A stretch of 64,000 bases of DNA from Allomyces arbusculus (GCA_027604705.1 JADHYV010000027.1:186001-250000); one strand, 5' to 3'; shown: positions 1 to 10,500, counted from the first letter of the stretch. Notes: a model not told the origin generated them from the letters alone. Numbers and translations are program-made.

Positions 1-81
1 TCGGCCCCAAATTGCTGTCCCCGTCTATGCATTCGTAACCAGGACGGCAGAGAGATAGCAACAATGAATTGTATATGCAGC

Positions 82-1008
82 TCACTCCGACCCAAGATCG
101 CCTTCTGCTGTACCCACATCATCCTCATACTCGACCAACCGCGATTGCAGCACGCGCCCATGCACGCGCGCATTCCCGGCACCTCCAGTATAGACGTCGA
201 GCACTGTATCCCACCCCATCTTCTCGTCGACGACCGGCTTTTTGTGCGGGCTCAAAATCACAAGATACTTCGCACGACGCGCTAGACTCGTGAGTACACC
301 ATACAGTTTGGACGGCGGGTCCATGAGATGCAATGCAAACGAGCACACGACGACATCGTAAACGGGCAAATCCTCGAGACACCCATCGGCAATGTCCTCA
401 AACGACCACGGTCGGCACTCGTCGCGGCCAACGCGGTCAGCATACGCGGGCGCCGTGTACGGATCGCACGCGTCGACGCTCGGTGCACCAGCTCGCGCGA
501 GAATTGGGGTGACGGCAGCAGCTGTTGCGTTACGTCGCGCGACAGCCGCGTTGCTGTTCGCCGGCGGGGCACGCGATCGTGCACTGACCCATGCTTCCAA
601 TGCAATCGTCGCCTCACCCGACCCGGCTGCGAGATCGAGGACGCGCCATGCGCGCGCGCGTAGTGGAACCGGTTCTGGGGCAGAATCGGAAGGCCATCGG
701 CTGTCGTCGTTGGAGTGGCCAGCAACCAGGGCAATTTGGTCGAGAAGGCCCGCAAGGCAATGCTGGATCGCGGCAAAGTGCGGGTTGCGGTACGTGCGAG
801 CGACGTGCCTGTAGTAACCCTCGACGCCCATAGTCCCGTAGTTTTCGCGCATCGAGGAAGATGGGCCGAGGCCAAGCGTGGGCTGCGCGGCGGATCCACG
901 ATTCGGAACGGGCCCACGAGCGTGAATAGGGCCTGCTGACCGGGTCATGGCTGGGCGAGCCGCGGTGCCGGCGCCGTAGCGTGCTGGTGGTGTACTACTC
1001 GAGGACAT
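82..1008 (-). CDS. SAM-dependent methyltransferase, class I fold
   Basis: One uninterrupted frame of 308 residues. Motif I is the glycine loop VLDLAAGSGEAT near residue 122; an acidic strand DACDPYTAP follows, then YDVVVCSFALHLMDPPSKL, the usual post-I and IV/V region of class I methyltransferases. The first 50 or so residues are Ala/Pro/Ser-rich and probably disordered; an internal Met before GVEGYYRHVARTY could be the true start. The substrate cannot be read from the sequence. It diverges from the FIBP gene across 423 bp. Confident of the fold, not of the role. Confidence 0.8.
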   Translation of the reverse strand: MSSSSTPPARYGAGTAARPAMTRSAGPIHARGPVPNRGSAAQPTLGLGPSSSMRENYGTMGVEGYYRHVARTYRNPHFAAIQHCLAGLLDQIALVAGHSNDDSRWPSDSAPEPVPLRARAWRVLDLAAGSGEATIALEAWVSARSRAPPANSNAAVARRNATAAAVTPILARAGAPSVDACDPYTAPAYADRVGRDECRPWSFEDIADGCLEDLPVYDVVVCSFALHLMDPPSKLYGVLTSLARRAKYLVILSPHKKPVVDEKMGWDTVLDVYTGGAGNARVHGRVLQSRLVEYEDDVGTAEGDLGSE

Positions 1009-1431
1009 GTTGCGTGAACTTGTACTGGCGGTCGCGCTGTAGAAGCAACACGATATTGATTGACATCGCAGTCAATCGAAGGAAGTTTTTCGGTGGTGCA
1101 AAAGTGCGGGATGAGCATGTGCGGTCACGCATACCGTTGTGGAGTGGCTCACGTCACTGGCAGCACACGTTTGAGTCAGGTTTTCCGACTTGCAGCTTTT
1201 CCTTTTCCTGATCACTTCGCTGCGAACTCGCCCGCGGCCCCGCGCGCTCAACCGATTTACCAAACAGCCCATGTCGAGGGCTATCGAACTTAGCGCAAGA
1301 ATATCCTGCCAGCAGCTTGAATCAAGAACTTCCAATTCCAGCTCCAATTCCATTTTCTCATGTGATCGCGCGGTGTGGGCATCAAAAGTTGCGATCCCTG
1401 CAGGCCTCAACCACAACAATCCCGAGCAACG
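1009..1431. promoter_or_regulatory. Divergent intergenic region, methyltransferase / FIBP
   Basis: 423 bp between two divergent start codons, so it must carry both promoters. No clear TATA box or repeat stands out. The stretch just before the FIBP start holds short CCAATTCCAGCTCCAATTCC-like direct repeats (about 1330-1352), which may be incidental. Confidence 0.4.
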
Positions 1432-3245
1432 ATGAGCGACTTCACGGCGTTTATCGGCAACGTTATTGATCTCGACCTCGCCGTCTTTGATGACTGGCTC
1501 GCCGGCGTGCGCGGTAAGTCGCCACAAGTCTCGATTCTTTCCGAATTCCAGAATACAGCAAGTAACCAGTTTCCTGCCAGTCCAGGACGCTGTTCTCGCC
1601 CGCCTTCATGTCCTACACTCGCTTGAGCGCCAGGCATCGCTTGCGCGATCGGCACCACCCGCTGCGGGCGCCTCCATGAGCCCCGACGACGGCTCCACCT
1701 CGCTGCCCGACGAGAACGCGGCCGTCAACGCATCTGCGGCGCTCAGTACCGTCCCGAGCCTGATTGCTGAGACCAGTTCCCCTCCACCCTCGCGGAAACG
1801 CGCCCTGACCACTCTCTCCCGCGCATCATCGCAATTACGCGGCATTGTCACGCGCGCCACGGCCAACGCTCACGGCGCGAGCAGCGGCATGACGGCAAGC
1901 ACCTCGGCCTCTTCCCTCTCGTCCACAGCGGCAGACGACGCACCACGACGGTTTCGTGGCGCCAACGGCCTTCGTGGATCCAAGTTGCTCACCGAATTCC
2001 GGCGCGCTGTGACGGGCACGGCGTCGCCGACGTCGACGCCCAATACGTCGGCAGGCACGCTCCCGAATGCATCGACCGCGGTCGCCGGTGTCGACGCTGT
2101 CCGTGCCGCCGCGCGAGCGCAGGCGCTATCGCTGCACGTTGTTTCGCAGTACCGCATCTTCGATTTGATTGAGCCGTACCTGCACCGGCCGCGTGCGTGG
2201 CGTACGCAAATGGTCGTGCCCGTCGCTGTTCGGCAGGAAGTTGTTGACCGATACTATGGGTACGACGATGCGGTCGTGCACGAGCTCCTCGGCAAGAAAC
2301 TCAACACCAAGACGCGACGTGCCGTCGAGGAGGCCGCGGAGCGGTGTGGGGTGCGAGTGGCGGCGGCGCGGCGCGTGTTTGAAAACGTCAAGCGGGTCCT
2401 AAAGCGGTGTGAGGACGTGTGTGAGGACGCGCTCGCTGTCGGCGGCGACGAGGTTGTTGACGCGGTCGTCGACGAGTTTGGTTTGTCACGCGAACTCGCT
2501 TAGTGCGTCGTTTCCCTCGAAGCAGATCGGTTGCCGTGCACCTTGCTCACATTTCGCTGAACCTAGCCGCTACGCCTGCATCATGTACATGACCACGCAT
2601 CGACTCGACGCGACCAAGCGAAAGCTCGCCCCATTCACATGCCGCGACCTGCTCTACGCGGCCGCCGTGTTTCGGCACCTCTGGACGACCGCGCCCGACT
2701 CGACCGGTATCACGACCGCCGCGGCCGAGTCGGCCCTGGCCAATCTCGCGCAGGCCACCAAGGGCATCAAGTCGTACTTTTTCGCATCCAAGGACGTTAT
2801 GGACGAGTACCGCACCGCATCGGGCACTGACCTGCCACTCGCCACGTTCCGGTCGCTCGTGCGCGGCGTATTTGCGATTGGGACGGGACTATCGCAACCC
2901 AAAGACTGGCGCGAGGTACTGGTCGCGATGGTCGAGAAGGTGGTTGAGCCGGGTCTCGCGGCCGTTGGACAGAAACCGACCGAGCTTGCGGCGGTGCTCG
3001 ACGCGCTCGACTCGCGGCTGCCGGTCAGGATCGGGGATGCGGATGAGCGCGAGGGGTATTCGCGGCTCGTGCAGGGGATCAAGTTGGTCGCGGTGAGTAT
3101 GGCCCAGCGGCTCGTGGATGGGGACGCGGCTGATGATGAACGGCCGCTGCGGGTCGCGATTGCAGAGGATGTCGTGGCGCTGAAATTGGGTGGAGAGTGG
3201 TCGGCAGGATCGGCAGCACGCGAGTCGAAAACAGACTTGGGTTAG
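1432..3245 (+). CDS. FGF1 intracellular-binding protein homologue (FIBP)
   Basis: Three exons: 1432-1513, 1581-2502, 2567-3245 (560 residues). The joins restore the family order: MSDFTAFIGNVIDLDLAVFD and DWLAGVR-VQDAVLARLHVL at the N-terminus, VVDRYYGYDDAVVHELLGKK plus a conserved FENVKRVLKR segment in the middle, then RYACIMYMTTHR and FRHLW in the last exon. Intron 1 is phase 1 with a GTAAGT donor; intron 2 is phase 2 with GTGCGT. Human FIBP is about 360 residues; the extra length is a Ser/Ala/Thr-rich insert of about 160 residues encoded around 1650-2090. Animal FIBP binds internalised acidic FGF, which a fungus lacks, so the ancestral role must be something else. Confidence 0.85.
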
Positions 3246-3783
3246 GTTAATAATGAACGATTCGATGTTGTGACGCACTCTTTTGGTTGAAACTCGTTTT
3301 TGTATACAAGAGTGAACGCTCATGCCCATTCGCGCGGCGATGGACTCAAGGAAGTCAGTGAGAACGTCATGTCGTTCGCGTCGTCTAGGAGTTGCGACCA
3401 GAGCAGCCCCACGAAATGATCTCAATGCGGCAAAACTGCAAGATAGACGAATTTAATCAGCTGGACGAATGTGGTCTCTCGCTTGTCGCCCACCGTTTCG
3501 TCAGCGGACGTTTCGACCCCTTCCTCAGCAAATGCTCAACATCGGAGGTCAGGTGGCTGGAGGCGGATGAGGCAAACGACGGCAGGCTGGCTGGTACGTT
3601 CGCCTCCTCCCTCTGTAATTCGCCTGAGCGAACCGGAAAGCATCAGCGCATCCAACATGAGGCGACGGGGTTGTGCAACATCTTTTGGTTCATAGAATGT
3701 TCGACACGCGTCCAATCTCTCTCTCAAACGGCGACGCTCTCCATCAACCCAATCAACGGACCCGGACAAATCGCTGCAACACA
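3246..3783. other. Intergenic, FIBP to first F-box/LRR gene
   Basis: 538 bp. It has short ORFs in several frames without family resemblance. The only feature seen is the ATG-proximal element at its end (listed separately). Confidence 0.4.
3767..3779 (+). promoter_or_regulatory. CTGCAA element just before ATG of first F-box/LRR copy
   Basis: CAAATCGCTGCAA lies 4 nt before the ATG at 3784. It is a three-mismatch version of CAACTTGCTGCAA, found in front of several paralogues. It supports the choice of 3784 over the upstream in-frame Met at 3673. Confidence 0.35.
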
Positions 3784-5217
3784 ATGCCCTCGCCTTCCAC
3801 TTGTATCCAGCCGCGCTCGACACTCGAGACACTTCCAGAATTAGTCCTCGACGGAATTTTTTACCGCCTGGCGCTCATTGACCGCGCCGGACTCTTGAGC
3901 CTCGCGAGCGCGTCCCCCGCATTCTACGCTCCCGCAATCACTGTTGTTATCCAAACTGCAGGCATGCAGTGGTCCCTATTTGCGAACGGCACAACGGCCA
4001 GTTCGCGGTCCATCACATTGAAGTCTGCCACGACGCATGACCATGTGACACCGGGTGAACTTGGCTTGGATAGCATCAACAAGTCTGTGTATCTCATCGT
4101 TGCCGTCAACGAGGAGTCGGCTCCAGCTCAGGTTACTTTAATTGGCCCAATTGCACCGCGACACTTTCGAAGCGTATTCTTGCACGACGAAATGTTCGAC
4201 CTTGTTGCTACGTCTGCCTTCCCGCGTGCGCACGAAGTGCAATGGAAATTTTATGAACAAGAGCCCGCCCGCATTGCCCTTTCTGAGCTTGAACGTATTG
4301 GCGGGTTTCCGCGCTCTGTGACGAAACTGCACGCGTCTCTGGACAGCAAAATTGTTCAGGGTGTGACCAGATTTGTTGAACGGTTCATTGCTCTCGTTGC
4401 AGTGTCGCACGTCAAGTCTATCTGCGTGTATTTCGACGACGATGACTTGGACCTTACTTACGCCATGACAACGTTGCTCACCAGCGGTTTACCACGGGGT
4501 CTCATGTCGCTTTCAGTGGGTGGCCTCACCAAGTTTGGGGAGGAATTCATTGACGAAACGCTCGCGATTTCGTGGCCCGTGTCGCTCACACATCTCGCAA
4601 TAAACCTTGGGCAAAATGGTGAGAACGAGATTGCATATTTGTGCCGCATTCTCGCGACCATTCCTGGAAACGTACCAGCGCTCCAATCGCTCGAGTTCAC
4701 GTGGGCGAAATTGGCGCACCCTCTCCTCTGCGCCCGGATCGTCGCTTCCCTTGCCCCAACGCTCACGTCGTTTTGCCTGTCGGGATTGGATAATGGCGTG
4801 TTGCTGGAGCACCTGCATTCTGTGATTTCGGAGCTTGCAGCCAAGTGCCATGGACTTCAGAAGCTGCATTTTTCATACGCTTTAAATGCCCAGCGCCAGG
4901 ACATGCTTGCGTTTGCTGATTCTACTGTGCCGTTGCTGCGTTTGCTCCCGCTCACTGAACTTGGATTTGCAGAATTCGGTCTCGATGATACGATGCGCGA
5001 TTGCTCTCGGTTTCTTGCTGCGCTCGTCTCGGCGGTGCCAAGGCTTCAGCGGCTCAACCTGTCGGGGAACGGCCTATTGGGTCCTGTTCTGGCACGACTA
5101 GCGGTGCAGTTGTTCTCAGATCTCCAGCAGCTGAACCTGCGGTCGTCGCTCATCAACGCCAATGATTGCGAGCAGTTCCGTGTCCTGAAGCCGTCGCTGA
5201 AAGTCATTTTGTATTGA
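3784..5217 (+). CDS. F-box-like/leucine-rich-repeat protein, copy 1 (intact)
   Basis: Single exon, 477 residues. This entry defines the family blocks. Residues about 10-50 are F-box-like: LETLPELVLDGIFYRLALID, then LASASPAFYAPAI. Next comes a GELGLD...VYLIVAV strand, then LIGPIAPRHFRSVFL, ELERIGGFPRSVTKL, LTSGLPRGLMSLSVGGL, WPVSLTHLAINLG, IPGNVPALQSLE and LAPTLTSFCL. The end is a clear LRR pair, VPRLQRLNLSGNGLLGP and QQLNLRSS, followed by LKPSLKVILY. No signal peptide or membrane segment is evident. An F-box plus LRRs usually means a substrate adaptor of an SCF ubiquitin ligase; this is inference because the F-box is divergent. Confidence 0.8.
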   Translation: MPSPSTCIQPRSTLETLPELVLDGIFYRLALIDRAGLLSLASASPAFYAPAITVVIQTAGMQWSLFANGTTASSRSITLKSATTHDHVTPGELGLDSINKSVYLIVAVNEESAPAQVTLIGPIAPRHFRSVFLHDEMFDLVATSAFPRAHEVQWKFYEQEPARIALSELERIGGFPRSVTKLHASLDSKIVQGVTRFVERFIALVAVSHVKSICVYFDDDDLDLTYAMTTLLTSGLPRGLMSLSVGGLTKFGEEFIDETLAISWPVSLTHLAINLGQNGENEIAYLCRILATIPGNVPALQSLEFTWAKLAHPLLCARIVASLAPTLTSFCLSGLDNGVLLEHLHSVISELAAKCHGLQKLHFSYALNAQRQDMLAFADSTVPLLRLLPLTELGFAEFGLDDTMRDCSRFLAALVSAVPRLQRLNLSGNGLLGPVLARLAVQLFSDLQQLNLRSSLINANDCEQFRVLKPSLKVILY

Positions 5218-5829
5218 TCCTGTCCATAACATTGCCCTGCCTGATCATTCGTTCATCCATTCATTCTCAATCCTGCCTTGTCGGATATCTCGCTTTCAGC
5301 TCACTTCTGATTGCTTCTGCATTTGGACAAAAATGGGGGGGAGGGGGTTCAATATTGTTCCGTTGGTTCACATTTGCGTGTAGTTTTTGGTTCGAACCGG
5401 TTCTTTTTCCTGTTTAGACCGGCCACACCTGGCCTTGCTGTCACGTTTGATCGAAGTTTGCGTGCTATTTTTCCGTGAACCGAACCTGTTCCACCCGAGC
5501 CTAGTATCGGCAGGCCAGCAAAAAACCTGCCCGTCGCGGTCGGTCATGTTCTGCTGCTGCAGCCGTTCGGACCTGGTCGTTGCATGCTGATCGTGCTGCT
5601 TCGCGCAATGGAGGAAGCATCTTTACGCCCATGCCACGCGCACGCTTGCACCCACATTTCATTTCCAGGGAGAAGTTGCCGTGCGCGGAGGGCCGAGAGT
5701 CGGTGTCCGCGCACGACAGATGGGGGCGCGTGCACGGCCTGACAGCGAGCTACCAGCTGCATCGGCGGAGGCTAAAATGGTTACCGATACTCCAACCGCG
5801 CGACCATGCATGGGCGTCCCCATTGTCAT
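5218..5829. other. Intergenic, between copy 1 and broken copy 2
   Basis: About 600 bp. It has a G-run near 5335-5345 and a pyrimidine-rich stretch; no gene recognised. The 5' part of the following broken copy fades out here: its F-box start cannot be found. Confidence 0.35.
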
Positions 5830-6835
5830 GGTGGACGAGGGTGGCTACCGTTGGCCGCACTGGACTTCTGCAACTCGCGCGGGTATCCCCCACGCTCTAC
5901 GCGCCCGCTATTTCTGTTGCTATCCATACCGCGAGCTCGCAGTGGTCCGGGATTTCCACCCGCACGCGGAAGACCAGCTCGCAACAGGGCAGCATGAAGG
6001 CTGCCACGACTTCCCACGATACGACGCCAGGCCGTCTTGGCTTTGAAGCTGAAACCAAGACAGTCTTCCTCATTACTGCCCTCATCAGAGACTCTGCTCC
6101 AGCTCACATCACCGTGATTGGTCCGATTGAACTGCACCATCTTCGAGCCGTGTCGTTGTCCTACGAGACGGTCACTCTCATTGCCAGTACTGCTTTCCCG
6201 CTTGCACGCGACGTGCGCTGGAGCGTTCAGCATCCGGGGCGCGCTGACATTGCCTTCTCTGAACTCGAGCGCATTGGAGGATTCCCGCATTCCGTGGCAA
6301 CGCTGGATGCGTATTTCAGGAGCAAAGTTGCCCAGGGCGTGACTCGTTTTGCCGAGCGGTCCATTGCTCTCATTACATCATCGCGCGTCAAGTTCCTTTC
6401 CATCCACATCAACGATGTATTTGACCTTGCTCCAGCCATGATGCGGACTCTGCTCGCGAGCGGGTTGCCACAGGGTCTTGTGTCGCTTTCCGTGAGCGGC
6501 CTCCGTGAAATTGACGAGGCATTTGTCGTTGAACATGCCCAAACTGTCAAGTGGCCCGCATCGCTCAAGTACCTTGCACTGGATATTGGGTGTGGCGACG
6601 AGATTGACAGCGCCTATCTGGGCCAAATTCTCTGACTGCGCTTGCAGCGGCGGTGCCAAAGCTCAAGCGGCTCAATCTGTCCAAGAACAAACAGTTGGGT
6701 CTTGAAGTGGCACAGCATACTGTGCAGATACTCCCAGATCTCAAGTATTTGGAGTTGCGGTCGTCGCTTGTCAAGGACAATAGCGAATGTGTGAAGTTTC
6801 GTGCCATCAAACCTTCGCTCACGATCATTTTGTAA
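5830..6835 (+). pseudogene. F-box/LRR copy 2, 5'-truncated with internal deletion
   Basis: Close relative of copy 1. Recognisable from GRTGLLQLARVSPTLYAPAI through VIGPIELHHLRAVSL, ELERIGGFPHSVATL and LLASGLPQGLVSLSVSGL to AYLGQIL near 6633, in one frame. The sequence then jumps to a second frame reading ALAAAVPKLKRLNLSKN and ends FRAIKPSLTIIL. The three or four repeats between these blocks (about 390 bp compared with copy 1) are missing, and the junction is out of frame. The first half of the F-box is replaced by unrelated sequence. No GT-AG pair rescues the join, so I call it a deletion, not an intron. Confidence 0.8.
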
Positions 6836-7246
6836 TTTTCATTTTTTCCTCATCACGCTGGCTATTTTCTTAGTTTGCCGACTTCAGAGGACATGGGCCT
6901 CGAATGATGAAAAGTGCGTTTTGGTCAAATCAGGACGCGCTCACTCAGCTTTGCAGACGGCTCGGGCGATGGCTTCAAGTCGCACCGCCAGGCCCTTGCT
7001 TGAATGCAAATTATAAGGTATGATTCAAGTCGTTGCGAGTATATTTCCTCATCTCTCCAGGCGGTCTGAGCTGAGGACGTGAATCGCGCATGAGCCACGC
7101 TTTGGAACAGAGCAACGCTTTGAAAGGCTGGGCACATCAAATCGGCCGAAAAAACAATGGTTGCCCGCATCAAATGTCTTCATTCCTCTGCTTACAACAT
7201 CAGAATTAAAAAAAACCAACAACGCTCGCCCCACGGCGCGGCCGGT
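6836..7246. other. Intergenic, copy 2 to eIF3b 3' end
   Basis: 411 bp between the 3' ends of two convergent units. No gene or strong signal seen. Confidence 0.35.
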
Positions 7247-9496
7247 CTAGTTATCGAGCACCGTGACGATCTCATCCTCGGCCTCGATCGCGAGCAGGGC
7301 GCGCGAGCGGAATTGGATCCACGCATCGAACAAGCGACGGCGCTCCTCGAGTTCGGCCGCCGACAGGGCCGAGCTGGCCGTCGCGTCCTCAATTTCAAAG
7401 TCGCGTGCGTACTGCTTGATGTTCTTGCGCACCTTGGCCTGCTTGTGCTTGGGCAGGAGCGTCGGCGGGCGCGGGCGCCAGAGCGCCTGCTTGAGCTGTT
7501 CGCGCGAGTGCTTGTAGAGCATCGTGCCGCGCACGTCAAAGAGCATGACGCCGTTATCCATGCCCTTGGCCCACATCGTCACCGACGACATGACGTACCG
7601 GCCCGTCGGGTCCCAGGCCACGTCCGACGACCCGTGGTGCTCCGTCGCGGCGAGCAGCTGCACGGGGTCCACCTCCTTGGTCGACGTGACCGTCTTGCCG
7701 TTGACCGACGTCGTGACCGTGGCCGTGTTCGACTCGCCCGCAGTCGCGTCAACGTCGTAGAACTCGAGCACGCCCTGCAAATTGCGCAGACCGGCAAAAA
7801 CAATGTACCGGCCCTTGGGCGACCAGTAGAGCGCGTTCACGGCCTTGCGCTCCAAGGCCTTGACGAGCTTGACGCCGCCCGGCACGACCGAAGCACCCTT
7901 CTTCTCGACGGCGGCCTCAACCTGGTAAATGTGCGCCGTCATCTTGCCCGGCGCGCCCGCGAGCACCGCCTTCAGGTCGAGGTCGGCCGAGACCACGTCC
8001 GAGGTCGTGATCATGGCAAACCGGTTACCGTGCGGCTCCCAGCCAAACGCGACCATGATTTCCTTGACTTCCACCGAATCGGCCGGGTAGTCCTTTTCGC
8101 GCAGCCGGAAGACTTCGAGCGAGACAAACGAGGCCTTGCCCGACCGGTTGGTGCGGTCGACCTTGAAGAGCAGGTAGTCGCCCTGCGACTGAAAGTGAAT
8201 CTTGGCCGAGAGCCCAAAGAAGACCTGCTTGGACCGGTAGACCTGCTTGTTGGGCAGCGACATGAGCGCAAGCTGCGCCGGCTGGTCCGGGCCCGTCTGT
8301 GGAACAAAGTAGGCGATCGTGTACGGCGGCGCCTGTACGCGCTTGTTCTGCTGCTGCTTCTTCTTGCCGGCGCCGTCCTTGGCCGCGGCCTCGTCCTCGT
8401 CGGGCGTGTAGGGCATCCACTCAAACTCGGTGATCCCGGGGATCGGGATCGATTTCTTGTCGAGCAAGCCCATCCCGGGCGCCTCGTAGACGGCGAGCTT
8501 GGCGTTGCCGACAATGCGAGCAAAGTAGGCTTCGTCAAACGACCACTTGAAGAGCGGCCAGGGCACATTTTTGGTCGCGATTTCTTCGGCGCTAAGCGCA
8601 AACGAACGCAAGATATGGCCCGTGCGAATGTCCCAGACAATCACATGGTGGCCCGCCGACTCGGGACCCCACGGCTGCGCCGGGTTCGTCGGCATCGGCA
8701 GCGGCTCGGGCGAGAACGTGACGAGGTACGACTCCTTGGGCGAGAAATCAAGGAAACGCACGCCCGGGTGGTGGAACCGCATGAGGCGGTCCATGGCGGC
8801 GCCGCCCCACAGCGCGATACCCATACGGTGCACCGACGCGAGGTAGGACCCGCGCGGCGACCAGGCAATGTAACCCTCGGTCCAGTTTTCGCGCTCGTGA
8901 ATCACATCCGGACCGTTGGCCTTGTTGCCCCACATGACCGACACGGCCGTCTTGTTGAAGACGGCAATCTGGTCGCGCGCCCCCGCGTCGAGCAGCCAGT
9001 CGCGCAAAAAACCGCGCTCCACGTACTCGGGCGCCTTGCCGAGTGCGCGCTCCTCATCCCACTGGTCGGGCACCGCCGCGTACTTTTCGACATCGGCAAA
9101 CTTGTTGAGGAAGAACGTGTGCGACTTGTCGAACTTGAAGTACTGCAAGTGCTTGAGCGCCTTGTCGGCGTCCGCTGGCGTCGCGAAGTCAACAAAGACG
9201 AAACCCTTGGACTTGCCGGTCGCCGCGTCCATGGGCATCATGAACCCGTGCGGCTGGTCCTTGACGTGCACGCCCTCCTTGCCAAACTGCTTGCGGATCA
9301 CTGTGAAGAGCTTCTCCTTCTTGCCCTCGTCGACGACGGGCACGCCGTCAATCACGAGAATCGTGTCAAACTGGTCGGCCACGTGCACGGCATACTGCTC
9401 CTCGATATCGCCAAAGTCGAGAAACTCGTCGAGCGCGGCATCGTCAGTCAGGTCAATGTCGAGCGGGATCGCGTCAATGTTGAACGCGGGCGCCAT
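7247..9496 (-). CDS. PRT1: Translation initiation factor eIF3 subunit b (Prt1)
   Basis: Intronless, 749 residues, similar to fungal Prt1. An RRM spans about residues 42-125 (TILVIDGVPVV, then SKGFVFVDF as RNP1). A WD40-type propeller follows, with HHVIVWDIRTGHILRSF and DVAWDPTGRYVMSSV-like blades. The tail is helical and charged (LEERRRLFDAWIQFRSRA), which in the family contacts other eIF3 subunits. eIF3b is a scaffold of the eIF3 complex on the 40S ribosome in the cytoplasm. Codon third positions are almost all G or C, as expected for a highly expressed gene, and this creates a very long antisense open frame. Confidence 0.95.
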   Translation of the reverse strand: MAPAFNIDAIPLDIDLTDDAALDEFLDFGDIEEQYAVHVADQFDTILVIDGVPVVDEGKKEKLFTVIRKQFGKEGVHVKDQPHGFMMPMDAATGKSKGFVFVDFATPADADKALKHLQYFKFDKSHTFFLNKFADVEKYAAVPDQWDEERALGKAPEYVERGFLRDWLLDAGARDQIAVFNKTAVSVMWGNKANGPDVIHERENWTEGYIAWSPRGSYLASVHRMGIALWGGAAMDRLMRFHHPGVRFLDFSPKESYLVTFSPEPLPMPTNPAQPWGPESAGHHVIVWDIRTGHILRSFALSAEEIATKNVPWPLFKWSFDEAYFARIVGNAKLAVYEAPGMGLLDKKSIPIPGITEFEWMPYTPDEDEAAAKDGAGKKKQQQNKRVQAPPYTIAYFVPQTGPDQPAQLALMSLPNKQVYRSKQVFFGLSAKIHFQSQGDYLLFKVDRTNRSGKASFVSLEVFRLREKDYPADSVEVKEIMVAFGWEPHGNRFAMITTSDVVSADLDLKAVLAGAPGKMTAHIYQVEAAVEKKGASVVPGGVKLVKALERKAVNALYWSPKGRYIVFAGLRNLQGVLEFYDVDATAGESNTATVTTSVNGKTVTSTKEVDPVQLLAATEHHGSSDVAWDPTGRYVMSSVTMWAKGMDNGVMLFDVRGTMLYKHSREQLKQALWRPRPPTLLPKHKQAKVRKNIKQYARDFEIEDATASSALSAAELEERRRLFDAWIQFRSRALLAIEAEDEIVTVLDN

Positions 9497-9799
9497 CTTG
9501 GACAGGGTATTGCGGGCACTTGGGCGCGACGTTGGCGGGTCAGATCACGGTCACGGCAAGGTCCAGGCGGATCATGGTGGCGACGAAGCGAGGCTGGCAG
9601 ACACGTCGGTCGGTTGTTGACAAGGGCATGTGATGCCGAGTTGTGGAATGATGGATGTGGCAGCCCAGCAGCACACGGCGTTGCTATGCGAGCCAGGGAG
9701 TTACAGGGTTCACCAGTAACTTGCTGCGGGACGCGACCAATCACGATCAACAAATTCGGATTACCCTTGCATGCATTTCTTGCAGGGAGGGCAGGGAGA

Positions 9800-9814
9800 G
9801 GGGGGGGGGGGGGG
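9800..9814 (+). repeat. Poly-G run, 15 bases
   Basis: Uninterrupted G tract within a longer G/A-rich stretch about 300 bp upstream of the eIF3b start. It is C-rich on the eIF3b sense strand. Length may vary between reads, so it is also a possible assembly weak spot. Confidence 0.9.
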
Positions 9815-10174
9815 AGGTTCAAAATGCAGCGTGAGGTGCGCGGGCCCGGCTCTCAGTAAAACGCTGGTCCAGGACTCTTCTCACGCAGCCGGGCGCGCTC
9901 GCCCGAGTCTCCATCAATCGCGGGCCCAGTGGGTACTGGTGTTCGTTCAGGCCGAGGTCTTGCGAAATATTACCGCGAACGATGTCGAACACAATGTCTC
10001 TGCAGGTGGCACGGGCCCTATCCCATCAGCCCTGCGCGCAGTTTTGTCGGTCGGCCGCGTGCAATAATCTTACTGCTTCCTGACAATGATCAACTTGGGG
10101 CGGGACCCGCGTGATCGTGTCCGTGAACTGTCACGGAACACCATCATTGCGCGAAAATGAGAGGGACACGTCGC

Positions 10175-10201
10175 TGTACCGAGCGACATTCGCTCGGTAC
10201 A
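10175..10201. repeat. Perfect 11-bp inverted repeat, 5-nt loop
   Basis: TGTACCGAGCG and CGCTCGGTACA flank ACATT. It is isolated in intergenic DNA about 480 bp beyond the Mam33 stop codon and 680 bp upstream of the eIF3b start. It could form a hairpin or be a dimeric protein-binding site. No surrounding gene or element explains it. Confidence 0.85.
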
Positions 10202-10411
10202 AACACTGGCCATGGCCCAGTGGAGATCTTGTTCACAAGCTTGGGCGTATCACCAGGAAGTTGGGAGACCGCTATGCGTGCGACAACTCCGAGAGGAAGA
10301 GCGCATGCGGGACTGACCATGCATTATCTCACGTCCCTTCACGAACATACACCCGGCCATGGTGACGGACGGATGGATCTCAGCGTGTTTGCTTGTGTCT
10401 CATCTAACCAA

Positions 10412-10500
10412 CTGAACCCAAGTGGAATTGGCTCTGGTTCGTCTGACACCGAGTGGAACGAACTCGTTTGCCTGAGACTAAGTGGAACTCCAGTGGAACT
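10412..10500 (+). repeat. Three-unit imperfect tandem repeat (CTGA-N5-AGTGGAA)
   Basis: Units begin at 10412, 10443 and 10472 (period 31 then 29). They share CTGA..C..AGTGGAA; a further AGTGGAA lies at 10492. The order is CTGAACCCAAGTGGAA, CTGACACCGAGTGGAA, CTGAGACTAAGTGGAA. Non-coding as far as can be seen. Confidence 0.6.

Noticed and set aside
5380-5412. GGTTCGAACCGG resembling a tRNA T-arm
   Set aside because: No acceptor stem, D-arm or anticodon arm can be folded from the flanks.
6634-6660. Intron to rescue copy 2
   Set aside because: There is no GT donor at the junction, and about 130 codons of family sequence are missing rather than interrupted.
7157-9859. 900-codon open frame antisense to eIF3b
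   Set aside because: A by-product of G/C third positions in eIF3b: the opposite frame lacks stops. Its composition (Arg/Val/Leu/His) is that of reverse-read coding DNA and it has no domain.
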